From NCBI RefSeq assembly GCF_003071345.1, contig NZ_QCYK01000001.1:1922001-1986000 (forward strand): a DNA stretch of 64,000 nt. The letters run 5' to 3'. Of this stretch, positions 18,739-27,511 are shown one piece after another. A model generated the notes under the pieces. That model made no database searches. It had not been told where the DNA came from and worked only from the letters and a program-made list of their open reading frames with translations. Origin of the DNA: Chitinophaga parva. GTDB lineage: Bacteria; Bacteroidota; Bacteroidia; Chitinophagales; Chitinophagaceae. Made by a program: the position numbers and the translations under genes. Position 1 is the first letter of the stretch. Each line of letters begins with the position of its first letter.

Positions 18739-19503
18739 TTACTTTAAACGCCTCAGGTATTGTTCCGGGGTTACTGCGGTAAATTTCTTGAAGTCTTTTA
18801 TAAAATGGGCCTGGTCATAAAATGCAGAGAGGTAGGCTGCATAGTCCCAGTTTCCGTTTTCCATAGCGGTTAACACATTGCGGGCACGTACAATAGTGGA
18901 GAACTTTTTCGGTGATGCGCCAACTTCCTGCCGGAAGCGCTTTTCGAGAGGGCTGGGGCTGGTATGTAATAGCCGAGCCAGTTCACTCATGCGAATGGTG
19001 CCTTTGGATTGATGAATGAGTTGCAGTGCGTGGCTCACCATTAGGTCTGCATGCCCTACGTTTAAATGTTCGATCAAAAATTGCTGGATCAGACCAATAC
19101 GCTGCTGGTCGTCCGTGGCCATGGTTAGTTTTTCTTCGAGTTCGGCCAGTGATGGACCTGCAAAGAAATGTTCCAGCGAAAGGCTTTCACCAAATAGTTC
19201 GTGTAAGGGTGCTTTCAGGAACCGGGCAGCGCCATTTTCACGGAATACGACCAGTACGGAGCCGATACCGGCGGTGTTCTGGAATATGCGGTAAGTGTCA
19301 AGCAAGCCGGTAATACCCGCGGGGGCAAGCGGGTTCCATTTAGTTTCATCGCGGTAAGCCAATTTGCCCAAATACTGGAAACCCATCACCAGTGCCGTAT
19401 CAGGTAGCACGTGATAGGCCGCTTCTTGTTCGTTTTCCGAAATGATCAAGTGCTTTATGTAGGGAAGCAACTCGTCGCATGGTAAATGAATTTCGAACTT
19501 CAT
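18739..19503 (-). CDS. AraC-family transcriptional regulator
   Basis: This is a 254-residue protein. The N-terminal half (MKFEIHLPCDELLPYIKHLI) is the sensor type usual in Bacteroidota AraC proteins. The C-terminal half (about 150-254) is a double helix-turn-helix: RMSELARLLHTSPSPLEKRF forms the first HTH and ending AYLSAFYDQAHFIKDFKKFT with VTPEQYLRR forms the second. It is divergent from the NmrA-like reductase gene, which is the arrangement expected of a regulator and its target. An imperfect palindrome lies between them. Confidence 0.9.
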   Translation of the reverse strand: MKFEIHLPCDELLPYIKHLIISENEQEAAYHVLPDTALVMGFQYLGKLAYRDETKWNPLAPAGITGLLDTYRIFQNTAGIGSVLVVFRENGAARFLKAPLHELFGESLSLEHFFAGPSLAELEEKLTMATDDQQRIGLIQQFLIEHLNVGHADLMVSHALQLIHQSKGTIRMSELARLLHTSPSPLEKRFRQEVGASPKKFSTIVRARNVLTAMENGNWDYAAYLSAFYDQAHFIKDFKKFTAVTPEQYLRRLK

Positions 19504-19628
19504 CCTTAAAATTAAGGATTTACATGAAATTGAAGGTTAATATATAGGGAGAGAACCTTGTATCTTTTCCGAAAGCCGATGGCGGGGAGTATCGGAGCAG
19601 GTGGCGAAAAGGCAGTTAATCGCCATGG

Positions 19629-19661
19629 GTCAGATTTTACTTACATAAAGTAAGATTTGAC
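19629..19661. promoter_or_regulatory. Imperfect inverted repeat in the AraC/reductase divergent promoter region
   Basis: The arms GTCAGATTTTAC (19629-19640) and GTAAGATTTGAC (19650-19661) match at 10 of 12 positions as an inverted repeat with a 9-bp spacer. It lies 56 bp upstream of the reductase start and 126 bp upstream of the AraC start. Position and symmetry fit an operator for a dimeric regulator, although AraC proteins more often use direct repeats. This is inference from layout. Confidence 0.4.
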
Positions 19662-19716
19662 TCATTTTTCTAACAGCCTTGTGCCGACCTTTGTCTTCCA
19701 CTTAATAGCAAAAACT

Positions 19717-20583
19717 ATGATACTAGTAACCGGCGCCACCGGAAAGTTGGGCGGTAAGGTCATCGATACGCTGATCCGCAACCAGATTGACCCGGGAAAG
19801 ATCGCGGCACTTGTACGGCAGGAAGAAAAAGCGGTACACTTGAAAGAACAAGGCATCGATATACGCATTGGCGATTATGATGACCGGGCATCCTTAGACC
19901 GGGCTATGGATGGTATTGACCGGGTATTGCTGGTTTCCGGCGTTGATAGGTCGAAAATAATGCAGCAACATAAAAATGTGATCGATGCCGCGAAGCAGGG
20001 TGGGGTTAGATCCCTGTCTTATACCGGTAATTGCCTTAAGGACCGGTATACGTTGGTTAATGACATCATGCTGAGCCACTTTGAGACAGAAGATTATATC
20101 ATGGCAAGCGGGCTGAATTACCAGATATTCAGGAACGTGCTTTATATGGATTCCATGGCGCATTATATGCTGGGCAAAGATTTCCTGGCAAAGGGAATTA
20201 ACCTGCCGGCCGGTGATGGCCGGGTTGCTTATGCCCTGAGGAGCGAAGAGGCGGAGGCGATCGGGAACGTGTTAGCCCACGAGCACCTGGATAGCCGTAG
20301 CTATAATTTTACCGGGACCAGGGCCTATTCGTTCTATGACGTGGCAGAGACGCTGAGTGAGCTTTATGGGGTGAAAATTACTTATACGCCCGTTTCAATG
20401 GAGGCTTACACGGCTAGTGCACTATCTTCGGGGGTGCCTGAGCAGGCGGTTAAGATGATGGCTCCTTTTTTTACAGACATAGCCAATGGACAGGGGAGTA
20501 TGGTGGCAACGGACCTGGAAAATGCCCTTGGCCGCAAGCCCGCTGATTTGAAGACCGGGTTAAAGGCGTTGTTGAATTTATAG
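19717..20583 (+). CDS. NmrA/QorB-like NAD(P)-binding oxidoreductase
   Basis: This is a 288-residue atypical short-chain dehydrogenase. The Rossmann motif is at the very N-terminus (MILVTGATGKLGGKVIDTLI), which favours the ATG at 19717 over the TTG at 19657. The sections VLLVSGVDRSKIMQQHKNVI and FRNVLYMDSMAHY are typical of the QorB/YtfG (NAD(P)H:quinone oxidoreductase 2) and NmrA branches, which lack the classical Tyr-Lys catalytic pair in its usual place. It may reduce quinones or act as a redox sensor. It lies between two AraC regulator genes, one divergent and one 16 bp downstream. Confidence 0.85.
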   Translation: MILVTGATGKLGGKVIDTLIRNQIDPGKIAALVRQEEKAVHLKEQGIDIRIGDYDDRASLDRAMDGIDRVLLVSGVDRSKIMQQHKNVIDAAKQGGVRSLSYTGNCLKDRYTLVNDIMLSHFETEDYIMASGLNYQIFRNVLYMDSMAHYMLGKDFLAKGINLPAGDGRVAYALRSEEAEAIGNVLAHEHLDSRSYNFTGTRAYSFYDVAETLSELYGVKITYTPVSMEAYTASALSSGVPEQAVKMMAPFFTDIANGQGSMVATDLENALGRKPADLKTGLKALLNL

Positions 20584-20599
20584 GATCAAGACCAGTTAT

Positions 20600-21523
20600 A
20601 TGGCAGCAAAACAGATACCGTTACACTTAAAAACCATTACGGAGTACCATCATATGCTGGGACTTCCCAAGCCCGAACATCCGTTGGTGAGCCTGACAAG
20701 ATTTGAAGATATTCCCTATAATCCTGAACAACCACTGAAGGCAATTGTCATGAATTTTTACAGCATTGCCCTCAAGAAGACCTTTCATGCCAGGCTTAAA
20801 TACGGTCAGCAGGAAGTGGACTTCGATGAAGGTGTGATGCTTTTTATGGCACCGGCCCAGGTACTTGCCATCGATGGCCCCCGGGAAACGGTGGACGGTC
20901 ATAAAGGATGGCTGCTGCTCATTCACCCGGACCTGTTGTGGGGCACGGAGCTTTTGAAAAAGATCCGCAGGTATGAGTTTTTTGATTATAAAACAAATGA
21001 AGCACTACACCTGTCCGATATTGAGCAGCAATTGATCATCCGGATCATGCAGGATATCCGCCAGGAATACACGGCAAGGATCGACCACCTCAGCCAGGAC
21101 GTTATTGTTGCCCAGCTGGAACTACTGCTCACTTATGCAGAAAGATTCTATCAGCGCCAGTTTATCACGCGCAAGGCGGGTAATTACCAGGTGCTCCATA
21201 AGATGGAAGCATTGGTCAACAGCTACTTTGAAGAAAGTGATCTTCACCTGAAAGGGATGCCTCCGGTGAAATATTTCGCTGACGCTTTGCACTTGTCTCC
21301 AGGCTACCTCAGCAGGTTGCTGAAGTCATTAACCGGGCAAAGTACCAAACAGTTCATTACAAACAAGATAATTGAGCTGGCCAAAGAAAAGCTCTCTACC
21401 ACAAACCTTACCATGAACGAGATCGCTTATATGCTGGGCTTTGAGCACCCACAGTCATTTGGTAAGCTTTTTAAAATGCAAACCAGGATGTCCCCGCTGG
21501 AATTCCGGCAGTCATTTGGCTGA
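20600..21523 (+). CDS. AraC-family transcriptional regulator
   Basis: This is a 307-residue regulator with an N-terminal cupin-like sensor (about 1-180) and a C-terminal double HTH. HTH 1 is seen in VKYFADALHLSPGYLSRLLK and HTH 2 in LTMNEIAYMLGFEHPQSFGK, followed by MSPLEFRQ. It begins 16 bp after the NmrA-like reductase and is probably co-transcribed with it, so it may regulate the same locus. The effector is unknown. Confidence 0.92.
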   Translation: MAAKQIPLHLKTITEYHHMLGLPKPEHPLVSLTRFEDIPYNPEQPLKAIVMNFYSIALKKTFHARLKYGQQEVDFDEGVMLFMAPAQVLAIDGPRETVDGHKGWLLLIHPDLLWGTELLKKIRRYEFFDYKTNEALHLSDIEQQLIIRIMQDIRQEYTARIDHLSQDVIVAQLELLLTYAERFYQRQFITRKAGNYQVLHKMEALVNSYFEESDLHLKGMPPVKYFADALHLSPGYLSRLLKSLTGQSTKQFITNKIIELAKEKLSTTNLTMNEIAYMLGFEHPQSFGKLFKMQTRMSPLEFRQSFG

Positions 21524-21816
21524 GTAGTTAAAACGCGGTACAGGCGATCCCCCCAATGGCCGCGGGGGACAATGATAACCCCAAAGAACAGACGGCTGTA
21601 AGTTAAGGCGTTCGGTATGCGCCGGATGCAACCTTTCGTGATCCCTGTCATTGTTTTTCGTGATGCTCCTCATTCTCCCGCGAACCTGAATGCTTTTACT
21701 TTACACCCATCATTTACCCCGGTAGCCCTTATTCACGGCCAGGGGGCGGGACAACGGAGATGACCGTTGCTGACGTATTTACGAAATCATTAAATAATCA
21801 TAGTAAAATTCAGGTT

Positions 21817-22371
21817 ATGGAAAGTCAAATTAAGGCAATTGCCCGTAGCTGGTACGTTGAGCTGATACTGGGCTTACTGTTCATTGTGGTAGGCATTTGG
21901 GTATTTATGACCCCGGTGTCATCTTATGTAGCGCTCTCTTTTTTCTTCGCGGCCGCTTTCCTGGTAACCGGAATAATGGAAATATCCTTTGCCGTATCCG
22001 GCAGAAAATATACGGTTGGTTGGGGCTGGTCTTTAGCCGCGGGGATCGTTGATACGCTTGTTGGATTACTGCTGGTGGCTACACCCGCGTTTACAATGCT
22101 CGTACTGCCATTCTATATTGGGTTTGCCATTTTGTTTCGTTCCTCCCTGGCCATCGGTCTTTCTATTGAGCTTGGCAGGTTAAAGGTACCAGACTGGGGT
22201 TGGCTGTTGTTTATAGGAATAGTGGGCATTGTATTGGCCTTTATTATGATCTGGAACCCGGTGTTCGCCGGTCTTACTATTGTCATTTATACGGCCATGG
22301 CATTTGTGTCTATGGGCATCTTCGAGCTTTACCTGTCATTCCGTCTTAAGAAGTTTAATAAGGAGTTATAA
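21817..22371 (+). CDS. HdeD/DUF308-like membrane protein
   Basis: This is a 184-residue integral membrane protein with six hydrophobic segments arranged as three helix pairs, the pattern of DUF308/HdeD. Typical pieces are WYVELILGLLFIVVGIWVF and GWGWSLAAGIVDTLVGLLLV. The ATG at 21817 is preferred because the family begins close to IKAIARSWY; an upstream in-frame ATG at 21760 would add 19 polar residues. HdeD is linked to acid resistance in Escherichia coli, but most Bacteroidota homologues are uncharacterised. It stands alone, with 293 bp upstream where I see only a short C5/G5 hairpin near 21549-21568. Confidence 0.85.
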   Translation: MESQIKAIARSWYVELILGLLFIVVGIWVFMTPVSSYVALSFFFAAAFLVTGIMEISFAVSGRKYTVGWGWSLAAGIVDTLVGLLLVATPAFTMLVLPFYIGFAILFRSSLAIGLSIELGRLKVPDWGWLLFIGIVGIVLAFIMIWNPVFAGLTIVIYTAMAFVSMGIFELYLSFRLKKFNKEL

Positions 22372-22518
22372 TCCCAATACCGGATAAGGTAATGGACAGC
22401 TGCAACGCCTGAACCATTGATCCCGGCTGGAAGAAACGGCCATTGATGCGAAGGAAGCAAGCGATAGTCAATGGATTGCAATTGGTACTTTCATTTTTAA
22501 CAATAAATACTTAAAACT

Positions 22519-23088
22519 ATGAAAAGTATATTGACCCTGGTCTTACGCTCGGTTGTTGCCTCCATTATCTTGTGCACGGCATGTACTAATCCCCCGAAGC
22601 CTGCTGCAACAGGAACGCAATCCTCAGCCAGCCCGGCATCAAATAATAATGACCTGTTAACCCAGGAACGCTTGCGCCGCTTCGATACCCTGGATTTCCA
22701 GTTTTACAGTAACCAGATGTGGGATTCGCTGTCGGTTAGCCATGATCCCAATATAAAAGTGTATTACCCTGATGGTACGGTGTCTACAGGGTTGTTCCCG
22801 CAGCATACCGACCTGCTAAAGGGCCAGTTTGTGTTTGCCCCGGATACCAGGATCACTTCACACCCGGTGAAATTTGGCAGTGGCGATTACACGTGTGTGA
22901 TTGGCGAAATGGAAGGCACTTTTTCAAAACCGATGCCGGTCGGAAATGGGAAAACCATTCCTCCCACCGGTAAAAAGTTTAAAATAAGCATGTGCACTGT
23001 TGGGCATTGGCGGGACGGAAAAATGATCGAAGAATATTTGTTCTGGGATAACCAGGCATTCATGAAACAGATCGGGTTGGCGAAATAG
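22519..23088 (+). CDS. SnoaL-like (ester cyclase type) lipoprotein
   Basis: This is a 189-residue lipoprotein. A signal peptide ends in CTAC, followed by a low-complexity Ala/Ser/Pro linker to about residue 45. The rest has the SnoaL/NTF2 fold pattern: a helix with FDTLDFQFYSNQMWDSLSVS, the strand NIKVYYPDGTVSTG, and the closing strands with GHWRDGKMIEEYLFWDNQAF. SnoaL-like proteins include polyketide cyclases and many stress proteins of unknown role. The lipoprotein anchor is unusual for this fold. The substrate is unknown. Confidence 0.8.
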   Translation: MKSILTLVLRSVVASIILCTACTNPPKPAATGTQSSASPASNNNDLLTQERLRRFDTLDFQFYSNQMWDSLSVSHDPNIKVYYPDGTVSTGLFPQHTDLLKGQFVFAPDTRITSHPVKFGSGDYTCVIGEMEGTFSKPMPVGNGKTIPPTGKKFKISMCTVGHWRDGKMIEEYLFWDNQAFMKQIGLAK

Positions 23089-23358
23089 GTTGCTTTCATA
23101 CCTGGCTGCAAAATTACCAGTATCGCATAGCGCCGGCCTGGTGATCTTTATGGCTGCAGGCGCCGGCCTGTTATTTATTACATTATTAACTGTCAGTCTT
23201 CAAAGCATCAAAACAGCCATGGCCAACCCCGCTAAAACTTTGAGAACATAAAGGTGGTGGAATAATTCTTTGGGTAGCCTATCTACAATTTTGCGGTCTT
23301 GACGCCCTTTTAAAAAGGGATTCCGTAAATTGGTTCTTACTGGTACAACTCCACTGAT

Positions 23359-23805
23359 ATGAGAACAATATTGAATGCTGAAGACAGGAATGCATTGCTG
23401 GTGCGCCTGTCAACCCTGGTGGGCAGTGAAGTGCCGCTGTGGGGTAAAATGAATGTGTCACAAATGGTGGAACATTGCATTCGCTGGGAAGAAGTGATGA
23501 AGGGAGAAAGGAAAACCAAGCGGGTCTGGCTGGGACACCTTTTTGGAAAAATGGCACTGAAAAGTATGATAGCAGATGATAAGCCGGTGAAACAAAGTGT
23601 TCCTACGTTGAAAGAGTTGATCGTCGAAGATGCAGGTGAAGACTTTGAAACGCAAAAGGAAAAATGGATCACTTTAGTGAAAGGATATGCTCACCCTGTC
23701 CCTACAAAATATGTCCACCCTTTTTTCGGAAAGATGACGCTGGAGGAAGTGGGCAGAATGGCCTATAAACATACAGACCATCATCTGCGGCAGTTTGGCC
23801 GGTAA
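23359..23805 (+). CDS. DUF1569 (DinB-like) protein
   Basis: This is a 148-residue helical protein. The pattern KMNVSQMVEHCIRWEEVMKG at the N-terminus and HPFFGKMTLEEVGRMAYKHT with DHHLRQFG at the end matches DUF1569 in the DinB/YfiT four-helix superfamily. The spaced histidines (in MVEHC and in KHTDHHL) could form the metal site seen in DinB relatives. The 270 bp upstream hold only a 10-bp direct repeat (CGCCGGCCTG at 23131 and 23161) and no gene. Function unknown. Confidence 0.85.
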   Translation: MRTILNAEDRNALLVRLSTLVGSEVPLWGKMNVSQMVEHCIRWEEVMKGERKTKRVWLGHLFGKMALKSMIADDKPVKQSVPTLKELIVEDAGEDFETQKEKWITLVKGYAHPVPTKYVHPFFGKMTLEEVGRMAYKHTDHHLRQFGR

Positions 23806-23897
23806 TGCCCCATCCATATTATGCTCAACGCGTATGCAATAAAGCAGCTTTTGCGTTTCTCCCAATGCATACAGTAAATAACCGATCTTTAACAAAG

Positions 23898-23928
23898 GCG
23901 TTGCTACGTTTGTGACAACGCTTTTTTT
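23898..23928 (+). terminator. Likely Rho-independent terminator
   Basis: The stem GCGTTG (23898-23903) pairs with CAACGC (23916-23921), and a run of seven T follows. It lies 93 bp after the DUF1569 stop and just before the 3' end of the convergent GH78-like gene, so it separates the two units. Confidence 0.7.
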
Positions 23929-23932
23929 CGTT

Positions 23933-26296
23933 TTAGGGCGCTGCAGCCAGGTGCACGGTTTGGGTGCCCGGTTGCAGTGACACTTGTTGCCCTTTCCAGG
24001 TAAGCACCCCGCTGAGGCCCGGTGGCAGCGTAATACGGCCCTGCAGGCCATTCCCTTTCTTCTCAAAACGCACTTCAATGAGCCCCCGTGGATGCGGCAT
24101 GGCTCCCTCCACCCACTGCAATGATCCTAATGCCGGTGCAATGCGCACTTGCCGGAAACCCGCTGCTGACGGGGAGATGCCACACACGGTGGCCAGCAGG
24201 TCGTAAGCAGGGCTGGCGCTCCAGGCATGACAATCGGAGCGGGTGGGTTCCGGCCTTTCTGCAAAGGTGGTGAGCCCCATGGCAGCCATGTTCCGCCAGG
24301 GTTGCAGCAGGTCCAGGTAAGCTTCACCAAGGCCTGCTTTTTTGAAGGCCTGCACCAAATAGAAACGGTAGTAGATGGTGCATTGCACCAGTTGTGTGTC
24401 CTGCACCATGCGTTGCAGCAGGGCAGCCTGCTGCGATGGAGGAATGGCACCGGAAAGTACGCCCATCACGTTGGTATGCTGGCTGTATTGCTGCTGGCTG
24501 GGATCATCTGCCAGCAAGCCTTTGCCGGCATTCCAGCAGGCGCGGTAGGTGGCGGCGTTCAGCCCGGTGGCCAGGGCTTCGCAGTGGGTAGCTTCGTTGT
24601 TATCACCGGCAGCACGGAAAAGGATGGCAGCTTGTTGCAGTGCATACGCGTATTGCAAAGTGAGCACCGCGGAATGCCCCGTGAGCGCACTGGGTGGCAC
24701 ACCACTAAGGCTGTCCAGTCCTTTCCAGGGCCACGCTGCGGGCCAGTCTACAAAGTTCCAGTGCGGCATGGCGCCCAGCATGCCGGTGCTGTCTATATAT
24801 GTTGCATGCCAGTCCAGCACCGCACGAACGCCCTCCAGGCGGGCAGTTACAAAAGACGGATCGTCCCGCAGCATCCAGTGGTCGTGCAGCATCAGGATCC
24901 AGAAAAGGGAGAACGGCGGGATCACCTGTAATTGCCCGGATGGATAACGGCTTTGGGTGAGGCCATACGAAAGGCGGGATTGATCAAACTGCCGGATCGC
25001 GTTTTCCATCAAACGGGCATCACCGCTGGTGTACAGGGAGATCAGCGCCTGTATACGGGTGTCACCAATGTATTGCAACTGCTCGTAGTAAGGACAGTCC
25101 ATGTACGTTTCATAAGCACACAGGCGGCTGGTGCGCCAGCTCATGTCCCACAGCGCCTGCAGGGAAGTGTCGCTGGATGCAAAGCGGGCTTGTCTTACAA
25201 ACGGGTAGGCGGTGAAGCGGCTGCTCAGGTCCTTTACCAGCAAGGGTGCCATGCCGGTGGTAATTTGCATTTCCACATACCGGAAGGTACGGTAGTAAAG
25301 TGGCCGGAACAGGCGATTGTTGCCGCCATCGGCTACAAAACGGTCTTTATTGCCATGCAGGCTTTTGCCATCAATCTCGTTGCGGTTGCCCTTCTGGTGC
25401 GTCTTATCGTCTGTAAGGGCTTCTGCATAGGAGAGGGTGATGGTGGCCGCTTTACCGCCGCTTATCAGCAGTTCAGGGTAGGCGGTAGTAAGGGTGCCCT
25501 GGTCTATCAGCAGCGTGGCCTGCGTGTGGGCCGGCACGGTAAAGGCATGTCCACCCTGCAGGAATGTATCAGTAACGTTAACGCCCGTATGGCGCCGTAT
25601 GCGGGCAAAGTGTTGCGGTGTGTTTTCCGGTAAGGGAATATTGCGCGCCAGCAGGCCACGGGTACCGGCAGGCGCATTGCCCGCAGGTATTGCTTTTTCA
25701 GAAAGGATGGCATGTGGCCAAGCCTGGTCATCATAGCCAGGTTGCTGCCAGTTCCACGGGTACTGTGCGGCATCCAGCGCTTCAAAGGGCCCGGTGATGT
25801 GGGCGCCTTCGGTAAGCGGCGTATAGGCGGTATCGTTAAGCACCCGCCAGCTGGTATCTGAGCGCAGGGCCCCATCCATCCAAAAACCGGTTTGCAGGGA
25901 AAGCTGTGCCCATGCGCGGTAGCGGCCCTGGTTCCATACGGTGGCAGCAATTACGTTAGTGCCGCTTTGCAGGTAGGGGCGGAGGTCCAGGGTTTCGTAA
26001 TGCCAGTGGGCAACATCGGAGCGTTGGGGGCCACTGGTTACATTATGGCCGTTCACATACAGTTGGTAACGGTTGTCTGCGGATACCTGTACCACAAAGG
26101 ATTTGGGAAGCCGCTGCAGGTGCAGCATCCGCCGGAAATGATACACGCCATAGTCCTGCAATGACACGCGGGGCGGTGCTATCCAGGATGCGGAAAAATG
26201 TGCGGGAAACTGCGCGGTGTCTGCCTGCTGGCCATACACGCACTGCGCATGCAGGTTGCAAAAGAGCAAAAAGGCAATAACGTGGAAATGCTTCAT
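23933..26296 (-). CDS. Secreted GH78-like alpha-L-rhamnosidase
   Basis: This is a 787-residue exported enzyme. The ATG at 26296 begins a clear signal peptide (MKHFHVIAFLLFCNLHAQ); the open frame upstream to 26419 is not similar to anything. An N-terminal galactose-binding-like domain (about 30-160; VSADNRYQLYVNGHNV) is followed by a second beta domain and an (alpha/alpha)6 barrel with DCPYYEQLQYIGDTR, where Glu405 fits the general-acid loop of GH78 (consensus DCP-x2-E). A C-terminal beta domain (GLIEVRFEKKGNGLQGRITL) completes the family layout. It would release rhamnose from glycans or glycosides in the periplasm or outside. No SusC/SusD pair is adjacent. Confidence 0.82.
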   Translation of the reverse strand: MKHFHVIAFLLFCNLHAQCVYGQQADTAQFPAHFSASWIAPPRVSLQDYGVYHFRRMLHLQRLPKSFVVQVSADNRYQLYVNGHNVTSGPQRSDVAHWHYETLDLRPYLQSGTNVIAATVWNQGRYRAWAQLSLQTGFWMDGALRSDTSWRVLNDTAYTPLTEGAHITGPFEALDAAQYPWNWQQPGYDDQAWPHAILSEKAIPAGNAPAGTRGLLARNIPLPENTPQHFARIRRHTGVNVTDTFLQGGHAFTVPAHTQATLLIDQGTLTTAYPELLISGGKAATITLSYAEALTDDKTHQKGNRNEIDGKSLHGNKDRFVADGGNNRLFRPLYYRTFRYVEMQITTGMAPLLVKDLSSRFTAYPFVRQARFASSDTSLQALWDMSWRTSRLCAYETYMDCPYYEQLQYIGDTRIQALISLYTSGDARLMENAIRQFDQSRLSYGLTQSRYPSGQLQVIPPFSLFWILMLHDHWMLRDDPSFVTARLEGVRAVLDWHATYIDSTGMLGAMPHWNFVDWPAAWPWKGLDSLSGVPPSALTGHSAVLTLQYAYALQQAAILFRAAGDNNEATHCEALATGLNAATYRACWNAGKGLLADDPSQQQYSQHTNVMGVLSGAIPPSQQAALLQRMVQDTQLVQCTIYYRFYLVQAFKKAGLGEAYLDLLQPWRNMAAMGLTTFAERPEPTRSDCHAWSASPAYDLLATVCGISPSAAGFRQVRIAPALGSLQWVEGAMPHPRGLIEVRFEKKGNGLQGRITLPPGLSGVLTWKGQQVSLQPGTQTVHLAAAP

Positions 26297-26673
26297 GGGC
26301 TGTACAAAAGGGGATTGCACAATAAGATAAGGCATTTCCGGGGCTTCACTGTCCTGTACCTGCGGGTAGGGGAGCAGGTTGCTCGATAATCCCAGCTCGG
26401 CCGTTTTACCATCAAACAAAAGCCTCCCCCTGTAGAAAGACGGCGGCAGGCTCCCGGGGGGGTAAACAATGTGATCACTTCATTCCATGGCTTATTGCAA
26501 TAACCAGGGTTGCTGCGCCATCATTCCTGCCTGTGCACCTGCATATTGTTAAACGCTTCTATGGCGGTTTCGGCATTGCCGGGATTTACCATCACCACCG
26601 GCCACGGCAGCTCACCGGTCCTTCTATCATTTTTGCCTTATTTTTGCACGTGTAAAAACCTGCTTGCCATTTT
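26297..26673. other. 377-bp divergent intergenic region
   Basis: I find no convincing gene between the GH78-like gene (minus) and the glycosyltransferase operon (plus). A TAnnTTTG element (TATTTTTG, 26639-26646), which matches the Bacteroidota -7 promoter consensus, lies 28 bp before the ATG at 26674. I do not see a matching -33 element, so the promoter call is tentative. Confidence 0.4.
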
Positions 26674-27498
26674 ATGCACCATATCCGTTCCCTTTGTGTG
26701 GTTGTTCCTGTTCACAAGGCTGTTCCATCGCCCGCGGAAGCTGCATCGCTGGCAGCCTGCCGCAACCAACTGGTGGATTATCCTGTCTATCTCGTATACC
26801 CGGAACGTCTTTCACCGCAGGCTTATCTTGATGTGCATCCTGGTTTAAAGCTACAGCCGGTACCCGCCACCTGGCTGGCCTCTGTGCATGCTTACAATCA
26901 AATGAAAATGGATGTAACATTTTATCAATTGTTTACGTCTTATGAATTTTTAATGACCTACGAACTGGATGCGTGGATCTTTAGTGCGGACATTGAGGGG
27001 CATCACGGGTTTACCTATGATTTTATCGGGGCGCCTATTTTTGAAGGGTTTATGGAAGCCACGCCTCATGCGGGTTTCCTGCCACAGCTCAATTCAGGGT
27101 TTTCCATTCGCCGCATACCGTCCTGCTTAAAAGCACTGGACCAGTTACGCAGGTACCGGTCCCGGTGGAAGCGCCAGCGTTTCTTCCTGGAAAAGTTCCG
27201 TTTCCTGCGCCGCTGGGTATCACCGGCTTTGCTGCAGGTTATTTTTGATGATCAGCTCACCGGTTATTTTACCGGCTGGTATTTTCATGAAGATATGATC
27301 TGGACGCATATTGTACCGGTGCTGTTCCCGTTCTTTAAAGTGGCGCCGCCGGAGGTCGCCGCGCGTTTTAGTTTTGAGGTGAATGCACCAATGCTGCTGC
27401 AACGGCAGCAGGGGGTGCTGCCACTGGGATGCCACGCCTGGGCCAAGTTTCCGGCCTTCTGGCAGTCATACATCCCCGCGGCAAAAATGTTGTTGTGA
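26674..27498 (+). CDS. DUF5672 protein, glycosyltransferase-like
   Basis: This is a 274-residue soluble protein. The DUF5672 pattern is visible in LMTYELDAWIFSAD (an acidic YELDAW in the place of a DxD-like motif), YDFIGAPIFEGF, LNSGFSIRRIPSCLKAL and WYFHEDMIWT. DUF5672 proteins occur in polysaccharide gene clusters and are thought to be glycosyltransferases, but the reaction is not known. It is the first gene of a five-gene run on the plus strand with gaps of 6-36 bp, so it very likely acts in the same glycan pathway. Confidence 0.82.
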   Translation: MHHIRSLCVVVPVHKAVPSPAEAASLAACRNQLVDYPVYLVYPERLSPQAYLDVHPGLKLQPVPATWLASVHAYNQMKMDVTFYQLFTSYEFLMTYELDAWIFSADIEGHHGFTYDFIGAPIFEGFMEATPHAGFLPQLNSGFSIRRIPSCLKALDQLRRYRSRWKRQRFFLEKFRFLRRWVSPALLQVIFDDQLTGYFTGWYFHEDMIWTHIVPVLFPFFKVAPPEVAARFSFEVNAPMLLQRQQGVLPLGCHAWAKFPAFWQSYIPAAKMLL

Positions 27499-27511
27499 AT
27501 AAGTAACGCTC

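Noticed and set aside
21549..21568. C5/G5 hairpin after an AraC gene as terminator
   Set aside because: The stem is only five pairs and no T run follows, so it is not a convincing terminator.
23131..23170. Direct repeat of CGCCGGCCTG, 30 bp apart
   Set aside because: A short GC-rich repeat with only two copies and no spacing or symmetry that suggests a CRISPR or regulatory element.
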